Assembly: GCA_024644595.1 (NCBI GenBank) | Contig: JAHEHL010000006.1 | Location: forward strand, 1 to 64,000 | Reading direction: 5' to 3' | Length of the DNA: 64,000 nucleotides | Source of the DNA: Porticoccaceae bacterium | GTDB lineage: Bacteria > Pseudomonadota > Gammaproteobacteria > Pseudomonadales > Porticoccaceae | Part shown: one piece after another, positions 1-8,919 of the stretch | How positions within the stretch are numbered: position 1 is the first letter of the stretch | Layout: each line of letters opens with the position of its first letter | The notes under the pieces: generated by a model | Told to the model about the DNA's origin: nothing | Databases searched by the model: none | Seen by the model: the letters and a program-made list of their open reading frames with translations, nothing else | Translations under genes and position numbers: made by a program

Positions 1-439
1 TCTCCTGGGCACCATTAAACTTCTAAATATATTCGGCTGATCCAGCCTTACTACCCCTCGATTTTACGACCGGGACTTGAACCGAAAAGAGGTTCACAAA
101 CTATGTCCACGGCAGAGTTTGGACGAGTCGCATCGCGACGAAGCCCCAAAGGGGTCAAAACAGCCCTGAGGCTGTTTTTATCAACCCTCTCCTGGGCACC
201 ATTAAACTTCTAAACATATTCAGCTGATCCAGCCTTACTACCCCTCGATTTTACGACCGGGACTTGAACCGAAAAGAGGTTCACAAACTATGCCCACGGC
301 AGAGTTTGGACGAGTCGCATCGCGACGAAGCCCCAAAGGGGTCAAAACAGCCCTGGGGCTGTTTTTATCAACCCTCTCCTGGGCACCATTAAACTTCTAA
401 ATATATTCGGCTGATCCAGCCTTACTTCCCCTCGATTTT
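1..439. repeat. 187-bp tandem direct repeat, two full copies (1-187, 188-374) plus a partial third (375-~439)
   Basis: 'tctcctgggcaccattaaacttcta...' recurs at 1, 188 and 375 with few substitutions; each full copy holds an AAAACAGCC-N4-GGCTGTTTT hairpin. Confidence 0.95.
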
Positions 440-444
440 CTAGC

Positions 445-1671
445 CTAGCGATACTCACTTTTTTCAAGTGCCTGCAATCGCGCATCGGTCAGCGATTTCA
501 GTTGGTTGATTAGTAAGCCAACAAAAAGTAATCCAGCAAATATCCCGGCGACCATAAAGCCATACTCGGCATTGCCACCATAGCTATCACTCACTAGACC
601 CATTATCAGTGGCCCAAATGCTGCCCCCAGAGCGGTGAAAAACAGAATAACTCCGGCAGCGCCACCATGGTTCTGCTTAGGAAAACAGCTAATACCCTTT
701 GAGTTAAGGGTTGGGTAAATCACGGACATAAACAGCCCAGAAAGTGGCAACAGGTAAACCGCGGCAGCTGTGCCGATGATAATAGTTCCGACAAAGCACA
801 TTAAAATGGCAAAACTAAATAGGGACATTACTACAGCCCAGTTAAAGCGCGCCATCATCCAGATGCCCAGAAAGCGGCCTGCCGCTCGCAGTACAAAGAA
901 TATTGTCAATGCATAGGTGGCGAGGAACAGAGCGTTACCACTGTAATCAAGCAATAGGGTCGGCATCCACACATAGATCGCACTCTCTGTGGCCACATAG
1001 AGAAATGCACCCAATGAAAAGCCTAGCGCATAGGGGTCTTTGAGCATTTTGAGGGTCTGCTGCAGAGTAATGGGGTTTTCGGGCGTCTGCTTGCTCTCTG
1101 GGTACTTCACAAACAGCGCCATAACAATGAGGCCAACGCAGAAGGTAGCCGCAAAAATATAAAGCCATTTCCAATCGATTCCCTGGGTCAGCATATAGGT
1201 AACGATAAGCGGGCCTATGATGGCGCCAACACCAAAAAACGCCTCAACCCCGTTCATGGTGGAGGTGTGCTGAGTGGTTGAGGTGGAGATATCCCCTATC
1301 AAAGCCAGCGCGGCAGTTTTGAAAATACCGATAGCGACACCGGAGATCATCATTAGGCCCAAATAATAGGCAAACGTGCTGCCGGCAAGAAACAGATAGG
1401 CCGTAAGAGTAAATAGCGCCAGCCCGAGAATGATGGTCTTTTTACGACCCAACCGATCGGCTAAGAAGCCAAACAATATACCGGAGAGAGCGATAGCGAG
1501 CATCGGCCCATAGTGGAGCATACCGGCAGCAGTCATGCTGAGGTCGAAGTCTTTCATTACCTCCGGGATAATCACGCCTACCGCGTCTGTCGTCATGGCG
1601 AACATCATAAACATCATGTAAGTTAACCATCGAATTATGGTGTTATCCGGGCTTGTCTGAGCGTTCGTCAT
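445..1671 (-). CDS. MFS transporter, probably sugar
   Basis: 12-TM-like hydrophobic protein with MFS loop motif GFLADRLGRKK; next to LacI/TBDT/GH/ROK sugar genes. Confidence 0.85.
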   Translation of the reverse strand: MTNAQTSPDNTIIRWLTYMMFMMFAMTTDAVGVIIPEVMKDFDLSMTAAGMLHYGPMLAIALSGILFGFLADRLGRKKTIILGLALFTLTAYLFLAGSTFAYYLGLMMISGVAIGIFKTAALALIGDISTSTTQHTSTMNGVEAFFGVGAIIGPLIVTYMLTQGIDWKWLYIFAATFCVGLIVMALFVKYPESKQTPENPITLQQTLKMLKDPYALGFSLGAFLYVATESAIYVWMPTLLLDYSGNALFLATYALTIFFVLRAAGRFLGIWMMARFNWAVVMSLFSFAILMCFVGTIIIGTAAAVYLLPLSGLFMSVIYPTLNSKGISCFPKQNHGGAAGVILFFTALGAAFGPLIMGLVSDSYGGNAEYGFMVAGIFAGLLFVGLLINQLKSLTDARLQALEKSEYR

Positions 1672-1745
1672 GCTGTTTCCCCTGAGAGTTGTTAGCAGTA
1701 TTCTAGTGACACGTTAGCGTGACATTAAAGGATAATCTGGATAAA

Positions 1746-1759
1746 TACAAACGATTGCA
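1746..1759. promoter_or_regulatory. putative LacI-family operator TACAAACGATTGCA
   Basis: One of four near-identical 14-mers (consensus TGCAAACGATTGCA) in this locus; lies upstream of the MFS gene. Confidence 0.65.
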
Positions 1760-1858
1760 TTCAGCAGCTCGAAACCTCGCCGCACTGCTATTAAGCCTTT
1801 TTATAGCTACCTTGCCCCCTTTCTGGACCAGTTCAGCGTATTGGGCGCCCCCATTCAT

Positions 1859-1872
1859 TGCAATCATTTGCA
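1859..1872. promoter_or_regulatory. putative LacI-family operator TGCAATCATTTGCA
   Basis: Reverse complement TGCAAATGATTGCA matches the other operators; lies upstream of the likely LacI start at 1927. Confidence 0.7.
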
Positions 1873-1926
1873 ATTGTAAATATGCTGGCTCCCGGAGTGT
1901 TGAACGACTTTAAGGTAATACCCCCC

Positions 1927-2952
1927 ATGGTAAAAAGCTTTCCACGAGTCACCAAGATGGAAGAGCTGGCAAAGGTTGCCGGTGTTTCTGTCTCGACTGT
2001 ATCGCGCGCCCTGGCAGGCAATCCTTTAATTAACGCTAAAACAAGGGCTCGCATCACCGATTTAGCAGCCAAGCACAACTACCAGATTAATGAGAACGCG
2101 CGCAACTTTCGTCTCCAGAAGACCAATGTAATTGCTGTTGTTCTAATGTTGGATGCGAAGTCAGAGCAACACACGTCGGATATGTTTTTCCTTGAAATGT
2201 TAGGCGCTATTGCTGACGCCTTGTCGGTTCAAAACTACGATTTGTTATTGGTAAATTCCCCAATGACCAATGTATTGGATATTCATAATAGCCGGATATT
2301 TAGGCAATCTGACGGAATTATCTTTATCGGTCAGGGCAATCAGCATGACCATCTCAATACGTTTTACGAGCTTGAGAAACCGATGGTGGTATGGGGCTCC
2401 AATCTGCCTGACCGTCGTTACTGTACGGTCGGTGCGGACAACGTGGTGGGCGGTTATCTGTCCACCAAACACCTGTTAAACCTAGGGCGCAAGGACATTG
2501 TGTTTATGGGTGATATCAATATGCCCGAACCGAAGCAGCGCTTTGAAGGCTATCTAAAAGCCTTAAAAGAGAAAAGTATTCGTTTCGATAAGCACTTGCA
2601 GATTGACGTGCCATTTGAGATGTCTCACGCCAGTGAGGCAATCAATGACTTACTGCAGCAAAACGTGTCTTTTGATGGTGCTGTTTGCTGTAGTGATTTG
2701 ATCGCTCTTAGTGCAATTTCAGCACTCACAGAGAGCGGCCTGCGTATACCTGAGGATGTGGCTGTTGTTGGTTACGATGACATTGCCTTAGCTAGTTACA
2801 GTAGCCCTTCGTTAACTACTGTACGTCAGAATATTGTGCAGGGTGGGCGTATTTTGGTCCAAAAGCTGATGGCACAGATTAATGGTGACACGGTGACGGA
2901 TTCTGTATTAAAAACCGAGTTAATTGTGCGTCGCTCCAGCGGTGCCTGGTAG
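1927..2952 (+). CDS. LacI-family transcriptional regulator
   Basis: N-terminal HTH MEELAKVAGVSVSTVSRALAGNPLINAKTRARI and periplasmic-binding-like domain; start moved from 1858 because the upstream part overlaps an operator. Confidence 0.9.
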   Translation: MVKSFPRVTKMEELAKVAGVSVSTVSRALAGNPLINAKTRARITDLAAKHNYQINENARNFRLQKTNVIAVVLMLDAKSEQHTSDMFFLEMLGAIADALSVQNYDLLLVNSPMTNVLDIHNSRIFRQSDGIIFIGQGNQHDHLNTFYELEKPMVVWGSNLPDRRYCTVGADNVVGGYLSTKHLLNLGRKDIVFMGDINMPEPKQRFEGYLKALKEKSIRFDKHLQIDVPFEMSHASEAINDLLQQNVSFDGAVCCSDLIALSAISALTESGLRIPEDVAVVGYDDIALASYSSPSLTTVRQNIVQGGRILVQKLMAQINGDTVTDSVLKTELIVRRSSGAW

Positions 2953-3087
2953 CAATATTCACTCAGCGCTCCTTCTAGTAATCTCATGGCGTGCAGGCAT
3001 TTCTTGCTAGCAAACGGTTAGAGGACTCGATTCTTCCGCGCTTTCATTTTGGTGAACTCCCTCCAGTGGTGTGACATAAACATCCAA

Positions 3088-3101
3088 TGCAATCGATTGA
3101 T
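3088..3101. promoter_or_regulatory. putative LacI-family operator TGCAATCGATTGAT
   Basis: Same motif family, upstream of the TonB receptor. Confidence 0.6.
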
Positions 3102-3108
3102 AAATACT

Positions 3109-3122
3109 TGCAAACGATTGCA
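3109..3122. promoter_or_regulatory. putative LacI-family operator TGCAAACGATTGCA
   Basis: Best copy of the motif; starts 21 bp after the previous site. Confidence 0.7.
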
Positions 3123-3372
3123 ATTTAGGGTTTTAATGTTACTTAGATTGATTTTACAAGGCTATGTGACCAATCGCCTCAGCGAATCAATTGAGTCATC
3201 TAGTTAAAGATGGTGTTTCAGTAACTAGTCGGCTGTGATGCACAGTTCAATAAGCTAGAAGTATTTCTTAGCGTTTGAGCGTTCATTGAGCTACCTATTT
3301 ACGGGGCATTAAAAACTTCAGGGTGTGTCGCAGATTTTGGGCTCACAAAAAATGTAATAGTAGGGGGAATTT

Positions 3373-5796
3373 ATGAAATATTTCGTTAAATCTAAAATTG
3401 CTATGTCTATTGCCGGAACACTGATTGTGGCAGCACCAGCTTTGGCTGGAACGCTCGATGAAATCGTTGTTACAGGTACACCTGGCCAAGGCATTTCCAA
3501 GTTTGAATCAACAGTGTCTGTTAACACATTAAGTGCTGATGAAGTTATCAAGATGGCGCCACGTTCTGCCGCAGAAGTACTGCGTGCAATTCCTGGTGTG
3601 CGTTCTGAGTCATCTGCTGGTGAAGGCAACACTAACATCGCGGTTCGCGGTGTGCCGATCGCCTCTGGCGGCTCCAAGTTTGTTCAGCTGCAAGAAGACG
3701 GCATGCCCATTCTTCAGTTCGGCGACATTATCGTTGGTACTTCTGACCAGTTCTTGCGTCTCGATGACACATTGCAGCGTGTTGAAGTATTGAAAGGCAG
3801 CTCTGCTGCAACGCTGGCAAGCAACGCGCCTGCCGGTGTGATTAACTTTATCAGTAAAACTGGCGAAGTCGAGGGTGGCAGTGTCACTGTTTCAACCGGC
3901 CTAGATTACGATCTGTTTAAGACCGGCTTTGAATACGGCGGCGCACTGAATGAAGATTGGCGCTTCCACGTTGGCGGTTTTTATCGTGAAGGCGAAGGCG
4001 CTCGCGAAGTCGGTTTCAACGCGTCTAAGGGTGGCCAGCTTAAAGCTAACCTGACACGTGAATTTGAAAATGGCTATTTCCGTTTATACGCCAAATACTT
4101 AAATGACAGCGTACCAACCTACTTGCCAATGCCGATCAAAGCATCGCAAGATAGCATCGCTGGTTTTGATGCAGGTTCCGGCTCTAATATCTCTAATGAC
4201 CTTCGCGATGTGCTGAGTGTCGGTGCTACTGGCGGCGGCCGCAGAAGCGGTATTGATAACGGCAACCACAGCGACTCAACTTCGTTCGGCGCAGAGTTTG
4301 TGATGAATCTGTCTGACGATCTGACTCTTACTGAGAAATTCCGTTACAGCCAGAATTCCGGTACCTTTTTTGGCGCATTCACTGCCAGTATCGGCGGTGC
4401 ATCTGATGTTGCAGGCATTTCAGCCGCTCTTGCAGGTACAGGCGCAAATGGTCTGGGTTATATCTCTGGCGCGAATGCTGGTACTGAGTTGACAGCTGCT
4501 GAGCTGGCCAATCTTAATGGTAATGGTTTGATCCAGAATATTCGCACTTTCGATAACGATCTGGAAAGCCTGGATAACTTCACCAACGACCTTCAGTTGA
4601 CCAAGTCTTTTGATGATACAACTGTGACCTTTGGTTACTACAAGGCGACTCAGGAAATTGACGTTAGCTGGTACTGGCAAACCTTTGTTCAGGACGTGTC
4701 TAACAATGCTCGCCTGATGAATGTCTATGCCGATGGTGTGCAGCTGACTGAAAATGGTCAACTCGCCTATGGCGCGCCTGATTGGGGCGGATGCTGTACG
4801 CGTGACACTGCATTAGAAGCTGATCTAGATGCTGTTTATGTTGCGATTAACCGTCAGGTTTCTGACGCGTTGACTATTGATGCAAGCATCCGTTATGACA
4901 GAGGTGAAGCAACCGGTCATTACTCCGGTGGTACTACTGTTGCGTCTGATCTGAACAATGACGGCACCAGTGTAGGCCAATTAGCTGAAACCTATGTCAC
5001 ATTCCTTAACTCTGCAGGCACTGCGTCTTCAGGTTTTGAATATGACTGGAGCTACATGTCTTACTCGTTAGCAGCTAACTATATACTCGCTGACGACTTG
5101 GCTGTATTCGGCAGTGTCTCTAAGGGTTCACGAGTTAACGCTGACCGTTTAGGTGATGGTGGTTTCTACAGCAATGGTACTGCAGCAGATGGGTCCGTTG
5201 AGAATGAGTTAACCTCATTTGAATTCGGTGCCAAAGTAGATAAAGACAACTACAGCCTATTTGCAACAATGTTCTATGTTGAAACCGATGACGTTAACTC
5301 TGAGTCGACGAATGCTAACGGCGGCGCACGTGTTCGCGGTTACGAGTCAACTGGCTTAGAGCTTGAAGCTAGCACAAAGATTGGTGAGATTGATCTGCGT
5401 GGCAGCATGACTTGGACTGACGCTGAAATTGTTTCGTCTAATGACGCGACTATTATTGGCAACACTCCACGTCGTCAGGCTGACTTTGTTTGGAGCCTGT
5501 CTCCTAGCTACCAGTTTGGTGATCACTATGTGGGTGCAACATTGATTGGTACTACTGACTCTTACAGTCAGGATAACAATGCTTACACAATGGATGGTTA
5601 TACCTACATCAACTTGTTTGCTGACTTTGCACTGGCCCCAGGCCTGCAACTGCAAATGTCTGTTAACAACGTAACTGATCAAATCGGTATCACTGAAGAC
5701 GAAGGTCAGATTCACACAGTGGATGGTAATGACTACATTCGAGCTCGCTCGATTGCCGGTCGCACTGCTGAACTGGCACTTAAGTACAGCTTCTAA
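3373..5796 (+). CDS. TonB-dependent receptor, probably sugar-specific
   Basis: Signal peptide, TonB box-like DEIVVTG, plug motif RVEVLKGSSAATLASNAPAGVINFISK, C-terminal aromatic LKYSF. Confidence 0.9.
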   Translation: MKYFVKSKIAMSIAGTLIVAAPALAGTLDEIVVTGTPGQGISKFESTVSVNTLSADEVIKMAPRSAAEVLRAIPGVRSESSAGEGNTNIAVRGVPIASGGSKFVQLQEDGMPILQFGDIIVGTSDQFLRLDDTLQRVEVLKGSSAATLASNAPAGVINFISKTGEVEGGSVTVSTGLDYDLFKTGFEYGGALNEDWRFHVGGFYREGEGAREVGFNASKGGQLKANLTREFENGYFRLYAKYLNDSVPTYLPMPIKASQDSIAGFDAGSGSNISNDLRDVLSVGATGGGRRSGIDNGNHSDSTSFGAEFVMNLSDDLTLTEKFRYSQNSGTFFGAFTASIGGASDVAGISAALAGTGANGLGYISGANAGTELTAAELANLNGNGLIQNIRTFDNDLESLDNFTNDLQLTKSFDDTTVTFGYYKATQEIDVSWYWQTFVQDVSNNARLMNVYADGVQLTENGQLAYGAPDWGGCCTRDTALEADLDAVYVAINRQVSDALTIDASIRYDRGEATGHYSGGTTVASDLNNDGTSVGQLAETYVTFLNSAGTASSGFEYDWSYMSYSLAANYILADDLAVFGSVSKGSRVNADRLGDGGFYSNGTAADGSVENELTSFEFGAKVDKDNYSLFATMFYVETDDVNSESTNANGGARVRGYESTGLELEASTKIGEIDLRGSMTWTDAEIVSSNDATIIGNTPRRQADFVWSLSPSYQFGDHYVGATLIGTTDSYSQDNNAYTMDGYTYINLFADFALAPGLQLQMSVNNVTDQIGITEDEGQIHTVDGNDYIRARSIAGRTAELALKYSF

Positions 5797-5804
5797 AGTA
5801 CGGT

Positions 5805-5838
5805 AAAGGGTTAGGCGGGTTTCCGCCTAACCCTTTTT
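5805..5838 (+). terminator. Rho-independent terminator
   Basis: AAAGGGTTAGGCGG-gttt-CCGCCTAACCCTTTTT, perfect 14-bp stem. Confidence 0.9.
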
Positions 5839-5895
5839 ATCGTTTGGCCCCTGGGTATAAAGGCCCTAAGATAGAACTGATTCGGAAGTAAAAAA

Positions 5896-6990
5896 ATGAT
5901 TGATAGTAGTCCAGATATGCCTTCAGCTGATGCACAGGTGTTCGAGGGTGCTATTGTCCACCCAGATCTTTACCTCTGGGATTCCTGGTCATATCAAGAA
6001 CATGGCACCATCCACCTCTTTTGTTTGGCAATTTCCCGCACTAAACCCAATGGTGAGGCTTTATTGCCCGCAGAAAAAGACAATTATCCTTTCCATATAC
6101 GCCATTTTTCTTCTCTCGACCAAGGTCGCCAGTGGAAGGATGAAGGCTGCTTTCAGCAGCCAGGTAAGACCAGCGATGGCCACGACGGGCGCAACGTTTG
6201 GAGCGGTTCCGTCTGTCTACTGCCCAGCGGCGAAAAACTCGCAGGCTTTACTGGCATTTTTGAAATAGACGATCAACGTCGTTATCTGCAGAATATTTCA
6301 CTGGGTACAAGCTCAAGTAGCCAGATAGATTCATTATTACCCAGCCCACTCTCATGCCCGATTCGGGATCGTGAGGCAATTCTCAGCCTGGGCTACTACC
6401 TTGATGCCGCAGATCGGCTCGGCAGTAACGACGGCGAAGAAGGTGGCCCGGTCATGGCGTGGCGCGATCCGTTTTTGTTTATCGACAGTGATCAGCGTAT
6501 TAACGCCTTTTGGTCAGCAAAGTCTGGCCCTGGCGTAGGTGTTATCGCTCAGGGTTTAATTGCCAAAGGTGATGATAAATGCGGCTACAGCCTTGAAAAA
6601 CTCTATCCGCCAATGAGCTTACCCGATGGCGAGAGTTTCACTCAGGCTGAATTGCCAAAAATTTACTTCGACGATGCTCAGGGTATTTATTACCTTATTG
6701 TTTCGAGTTGTAATCGCTTTTATGAAGGACAGCCCGATAGCGAAGTGGATAAAACCATCCGCCTGTATAAGTCTAATTCTATGCGTGGCCCCTGGCAGAT
6801 TGCCGTAGGTAATAACAGCGCAATCAAAGGCGCCGAAGGACTGTTTGGAATGACTGTGTTGGAGCCCGATTTCGCCAATGACCGGTTGCTGTGCATCTCT
6901 CCGCGCACCGGCTCTGACAATCCTGATGCTGCCTTCACTATCGGTGAGAGATTCTATTTGGATCTTAACACCGCGACAGTCATCCGATAA
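5896..6990 (+). CDS. GH68-like glycoside hydrolase (sucrase/fructan type), no obvious signal peptide
   Basis: Motifs LWDSW, VWSGS, WRDPF and QAELPKI in the order expected for clan GH-J/GH68 propellers; GH32 WMNDPNG absent. Confidence 0.7.
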   Translation: MIDSSPDMPSADAQVFEGAIVHPDLYLWDSWSYQEHGTIHLFCLAISRTKPNGEALLPAEKDNYPFHIRHFSSLDQGRQWKDEGCFQQPGKTSDGHDGRNVWSGSVCLLPSGEKLAGFTGIFEIDDQRRYLQNISLGTSSSSQIDSLLPSPLSCPIRDREAILSLGYYLDAADRLGSNDGEEGGPVMAWRDPFLFIDSDQRINAFWSAKSGPGVGVIAQGLIAKGDDKCGYSLEKLYPPMSLPDGESFTQAELPKIYFDDAQGIYYLIVSSCNRFYEGQPDSEVDKTIRLYKSNSMRGPWQIAVGNNSAIKGAEGLFGMTVLEPDFANDRLLCISPRTGSDNPDAAFTIGERFYLDLNTATVIR

Positions 6991-7033
6991 TTACCCTCGG
7001 GTTTTACAGCGTTAGTTTTCTACTAGGATAGAT

Positions 7034-7945
7034 ATGGCCAGCACTATAAAAAGCAAACTTTACGCGGGCATTGAAGCCGGTGGCACTAAATTTAACTGTG
7101 TCATCGGGACTGATCCACAAACTATTCTCAAGCGAACCAAGATCGCAACGAGCACACCAGACGTTACTCTGGTTGAGGTAAAAGACTGGTTTGTTCAGCA
7201 AAGTCTGGAACTGGGCCCATTCTCTGCACTTGGGATCGCCTGTTTTGGCCCCCTTGACCTACAACCGGCATCGCCGAGCTACGGCCATATTACGGCAACA
7301 CCAAAACCTCACTGGTCAAAAACTGATGTTGCGGGCTACTTTCAGTCTGAACTTAATGTCCCTGTAGGCTTCGATACTGATGTTAACGGCTCGGCGCTGG
7401 GTGAACATTTGTACGGTGCAGGACAAAATATCTCCGACTTTGTTTATGTCACTGTCGGTACAGGTATAGGCGCAGGCATTTTTGTTAATGGTGCGTTACT
7501 TAAAGGCATGGTTCATTCTGAACTAGGCCACATACGATTGCCGAGAGATCCAAGCCAAGACTCTTTTGCGGGTAACTGTTCTTTTCACGGCGACTGTCTA
7601 ACTGGTCTAGCCGCTGGCCCAGCGATCAATGCCCGTTGGAACTGCAGTGGTTCTGCATTGCCTGAACATCATCCGGCCTGGGATCTTGAAGCCCATTATT
7701 TGGCGCTGATGTGTGTCAACATTGTCATGAGTTATTCGCCCAAGCGGATTATTCTTGGTGGCGGTGTAATGGATCAACGTCATCTATTCCCTGTTATCCG
7801 ACGCAAATTTGCCCAATTATTGAATAATTTTATGCTGCCTGAAACACCGCTGGATGATTATATAGTGCCGCCAGGATTGCCTGGCACCTCAGGTGAAGTT
7901 GGGGCGCTAGCGTTGGCAATTAATGCTGAGCTTGAATTGCGTTAG
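7034..7945 (+). CDS. ROK-family sugar kinase, probably fructokinase
   Basis: YAGIEAGGTKFNCVIG phosphate motif, TVGTGIGAG, zinc-site-like HxxCxxG region (GNCSFHGDCLTGLAAG). Confidence 0.88.
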   Translation: MASTIKSKLYAGIEAGGTKFNCVIGTDPQTILKRTKIATSTPDVTLVEVKDWFVQQSLELGPFSALGIACFGPLDLQPASPSYGHITATPKPHWSKTDVAGYFQSELNVPVGFDTDVNGSALGEHLYGAGQNISDFVYVTVGTGIGAGIFVNGALLKGMVHSELGHIRLPRDPSQDSFAGNCSFHGDCLTGLAAGPAINARWNCSGSALPEHHPAWDLEAHYLALMCVNIVMSYSPKRIILGGGVMDQRHLFPVIRRKFAQLLNNFMLPETPLDDYIVPPGLPGTSGEVGALALAINAELELR

Positions 7946-8034
7946 TCACTGTTGATGAATTTGCGCTGATTTTGCTCTTTTCTGATGCGCTCACATTTCA
8001 GGCCTTGAGTTAAAAAGACGCTCTCTAACACCGC

Positions 8035-8919
8035 CTACTGCAGAACTTCCCCAACACTTTCACCAGCCTGCTCAAGACACCTTTTCACCTCAGCGCTAAA
8101 AGAACGTTGTATCTGCCGCCCGCCCGCGAGGTTGATATGATCACCATCGTTAAAAAATTTGTCCTCTAAACTCAAATCGTACATATCAACAAAACAATAT
8201 TGACCCGGTTTTACATAGAGATCATCCACTATCCTGGAAATTAACTTTTTATAAGACCTATGGCCCTCAAAAACCGCACGGTAGATTCGGTGATGCGGTG
8301 TCACAACAACAATAGGGTAAATGCCCCTCGAGATAGAGGTCGTTATCATCCTTTGCAGACTGGCAAGCTGGTCACTGTAGGATGCAGACGCCTGGTTGCC
8401 GCAATTTTCGAAATGACTATCCCTCGAGTAGTCTTGTGAGGGTTCGCTTTCTATGGTCGAAATTCTACCTTGCTGAAAAGCAATCGATCTGTCTCGATAT
8501 AACTGTGTCGGGTTATAGGGTAGCAATACAGAGAGCTCATTCAGCCAACTATTCCATGGATAGTGGCGGACTGAACTCTCGAAAAAGAAATTTTCACCCA
8601 CTCGAGTATTGAAAATACCGCACTCAATAAATTCAATCGGTGAAAGGTCGATTAATACTATCCTCAACGCTGGAAATTCATCAATCGCCATGCCCAGTTG
8701 ATAACTTTGCTCCAACATACTGGCACCGCTAATATTTAAGTAATAAGGCCTAAATACCTCGTCGATTAACAAGTTGTTCTCATGCGAGTTACCCAGCACC
8801 GCGGTTAACACTCTGTACTCGGTATCGATGGATCGGTAATCAGATCGCTGTAAGCTCAGAACCAACCAAGTCAAACCCACCGTAACCACTGCAATAATAA
8901 CCGCCTGAATGGACTTCAT
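8035..8919 (-). CDS. SGNH/DltD-like membrane-anchored protein of unknown function
   Basis: N-terminal TM helix; C-terminal DGDHINLAGG resembles SGNH block V (DxxH); abuts an MBOAT gene. Confidence 0.6.
   Translation of the reverse strand: MKSIQAVIIAVVTVGLTWLVLSLQRSDYRSIDTEYRVLTAVLGNSHENNLLIDEVFRPYYLNISGASMLEQSYQLGMAIDEFPALRIVLIDLSPIEFIECGIFNTRVGENFFFESSVRHYPWNSWLNELSVLLPYNPTQLYRDRSIAFQQGRISTIESEPSQDYSRDSHFENCGNQASASYSDQLASLQRMITTSISRGIYPIVVVTPHHRIYRAVFEGHRSYKKLISRIVDDLYVKPGQYCFVDMYDLSLEDKFFNDGDHINLAGGRQIQRSFSAEVKRCLEQAGESVGEVLQ

Noticed and set aside
70-110. GGTTCAAGTCCC on the minus strand inside the 187-bp repeat looks like a tRNA T-arm
   Set aside because: No matching acceptor, D- or anticodon arms around it and T-stem pairing is poor; not called as a tRNA.
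5356-5715. 119-aa antisense ORF inside the TonB receptor
   Set aside because: Fully antisense to a well-supported CDS, no family resemblance or RBS; typical shadow ORF. The same reasoning applies to most other short overlapping ORFs in the track (e.g. 15596-16081, 21486-22052, 37315-37788, 53600-54220).
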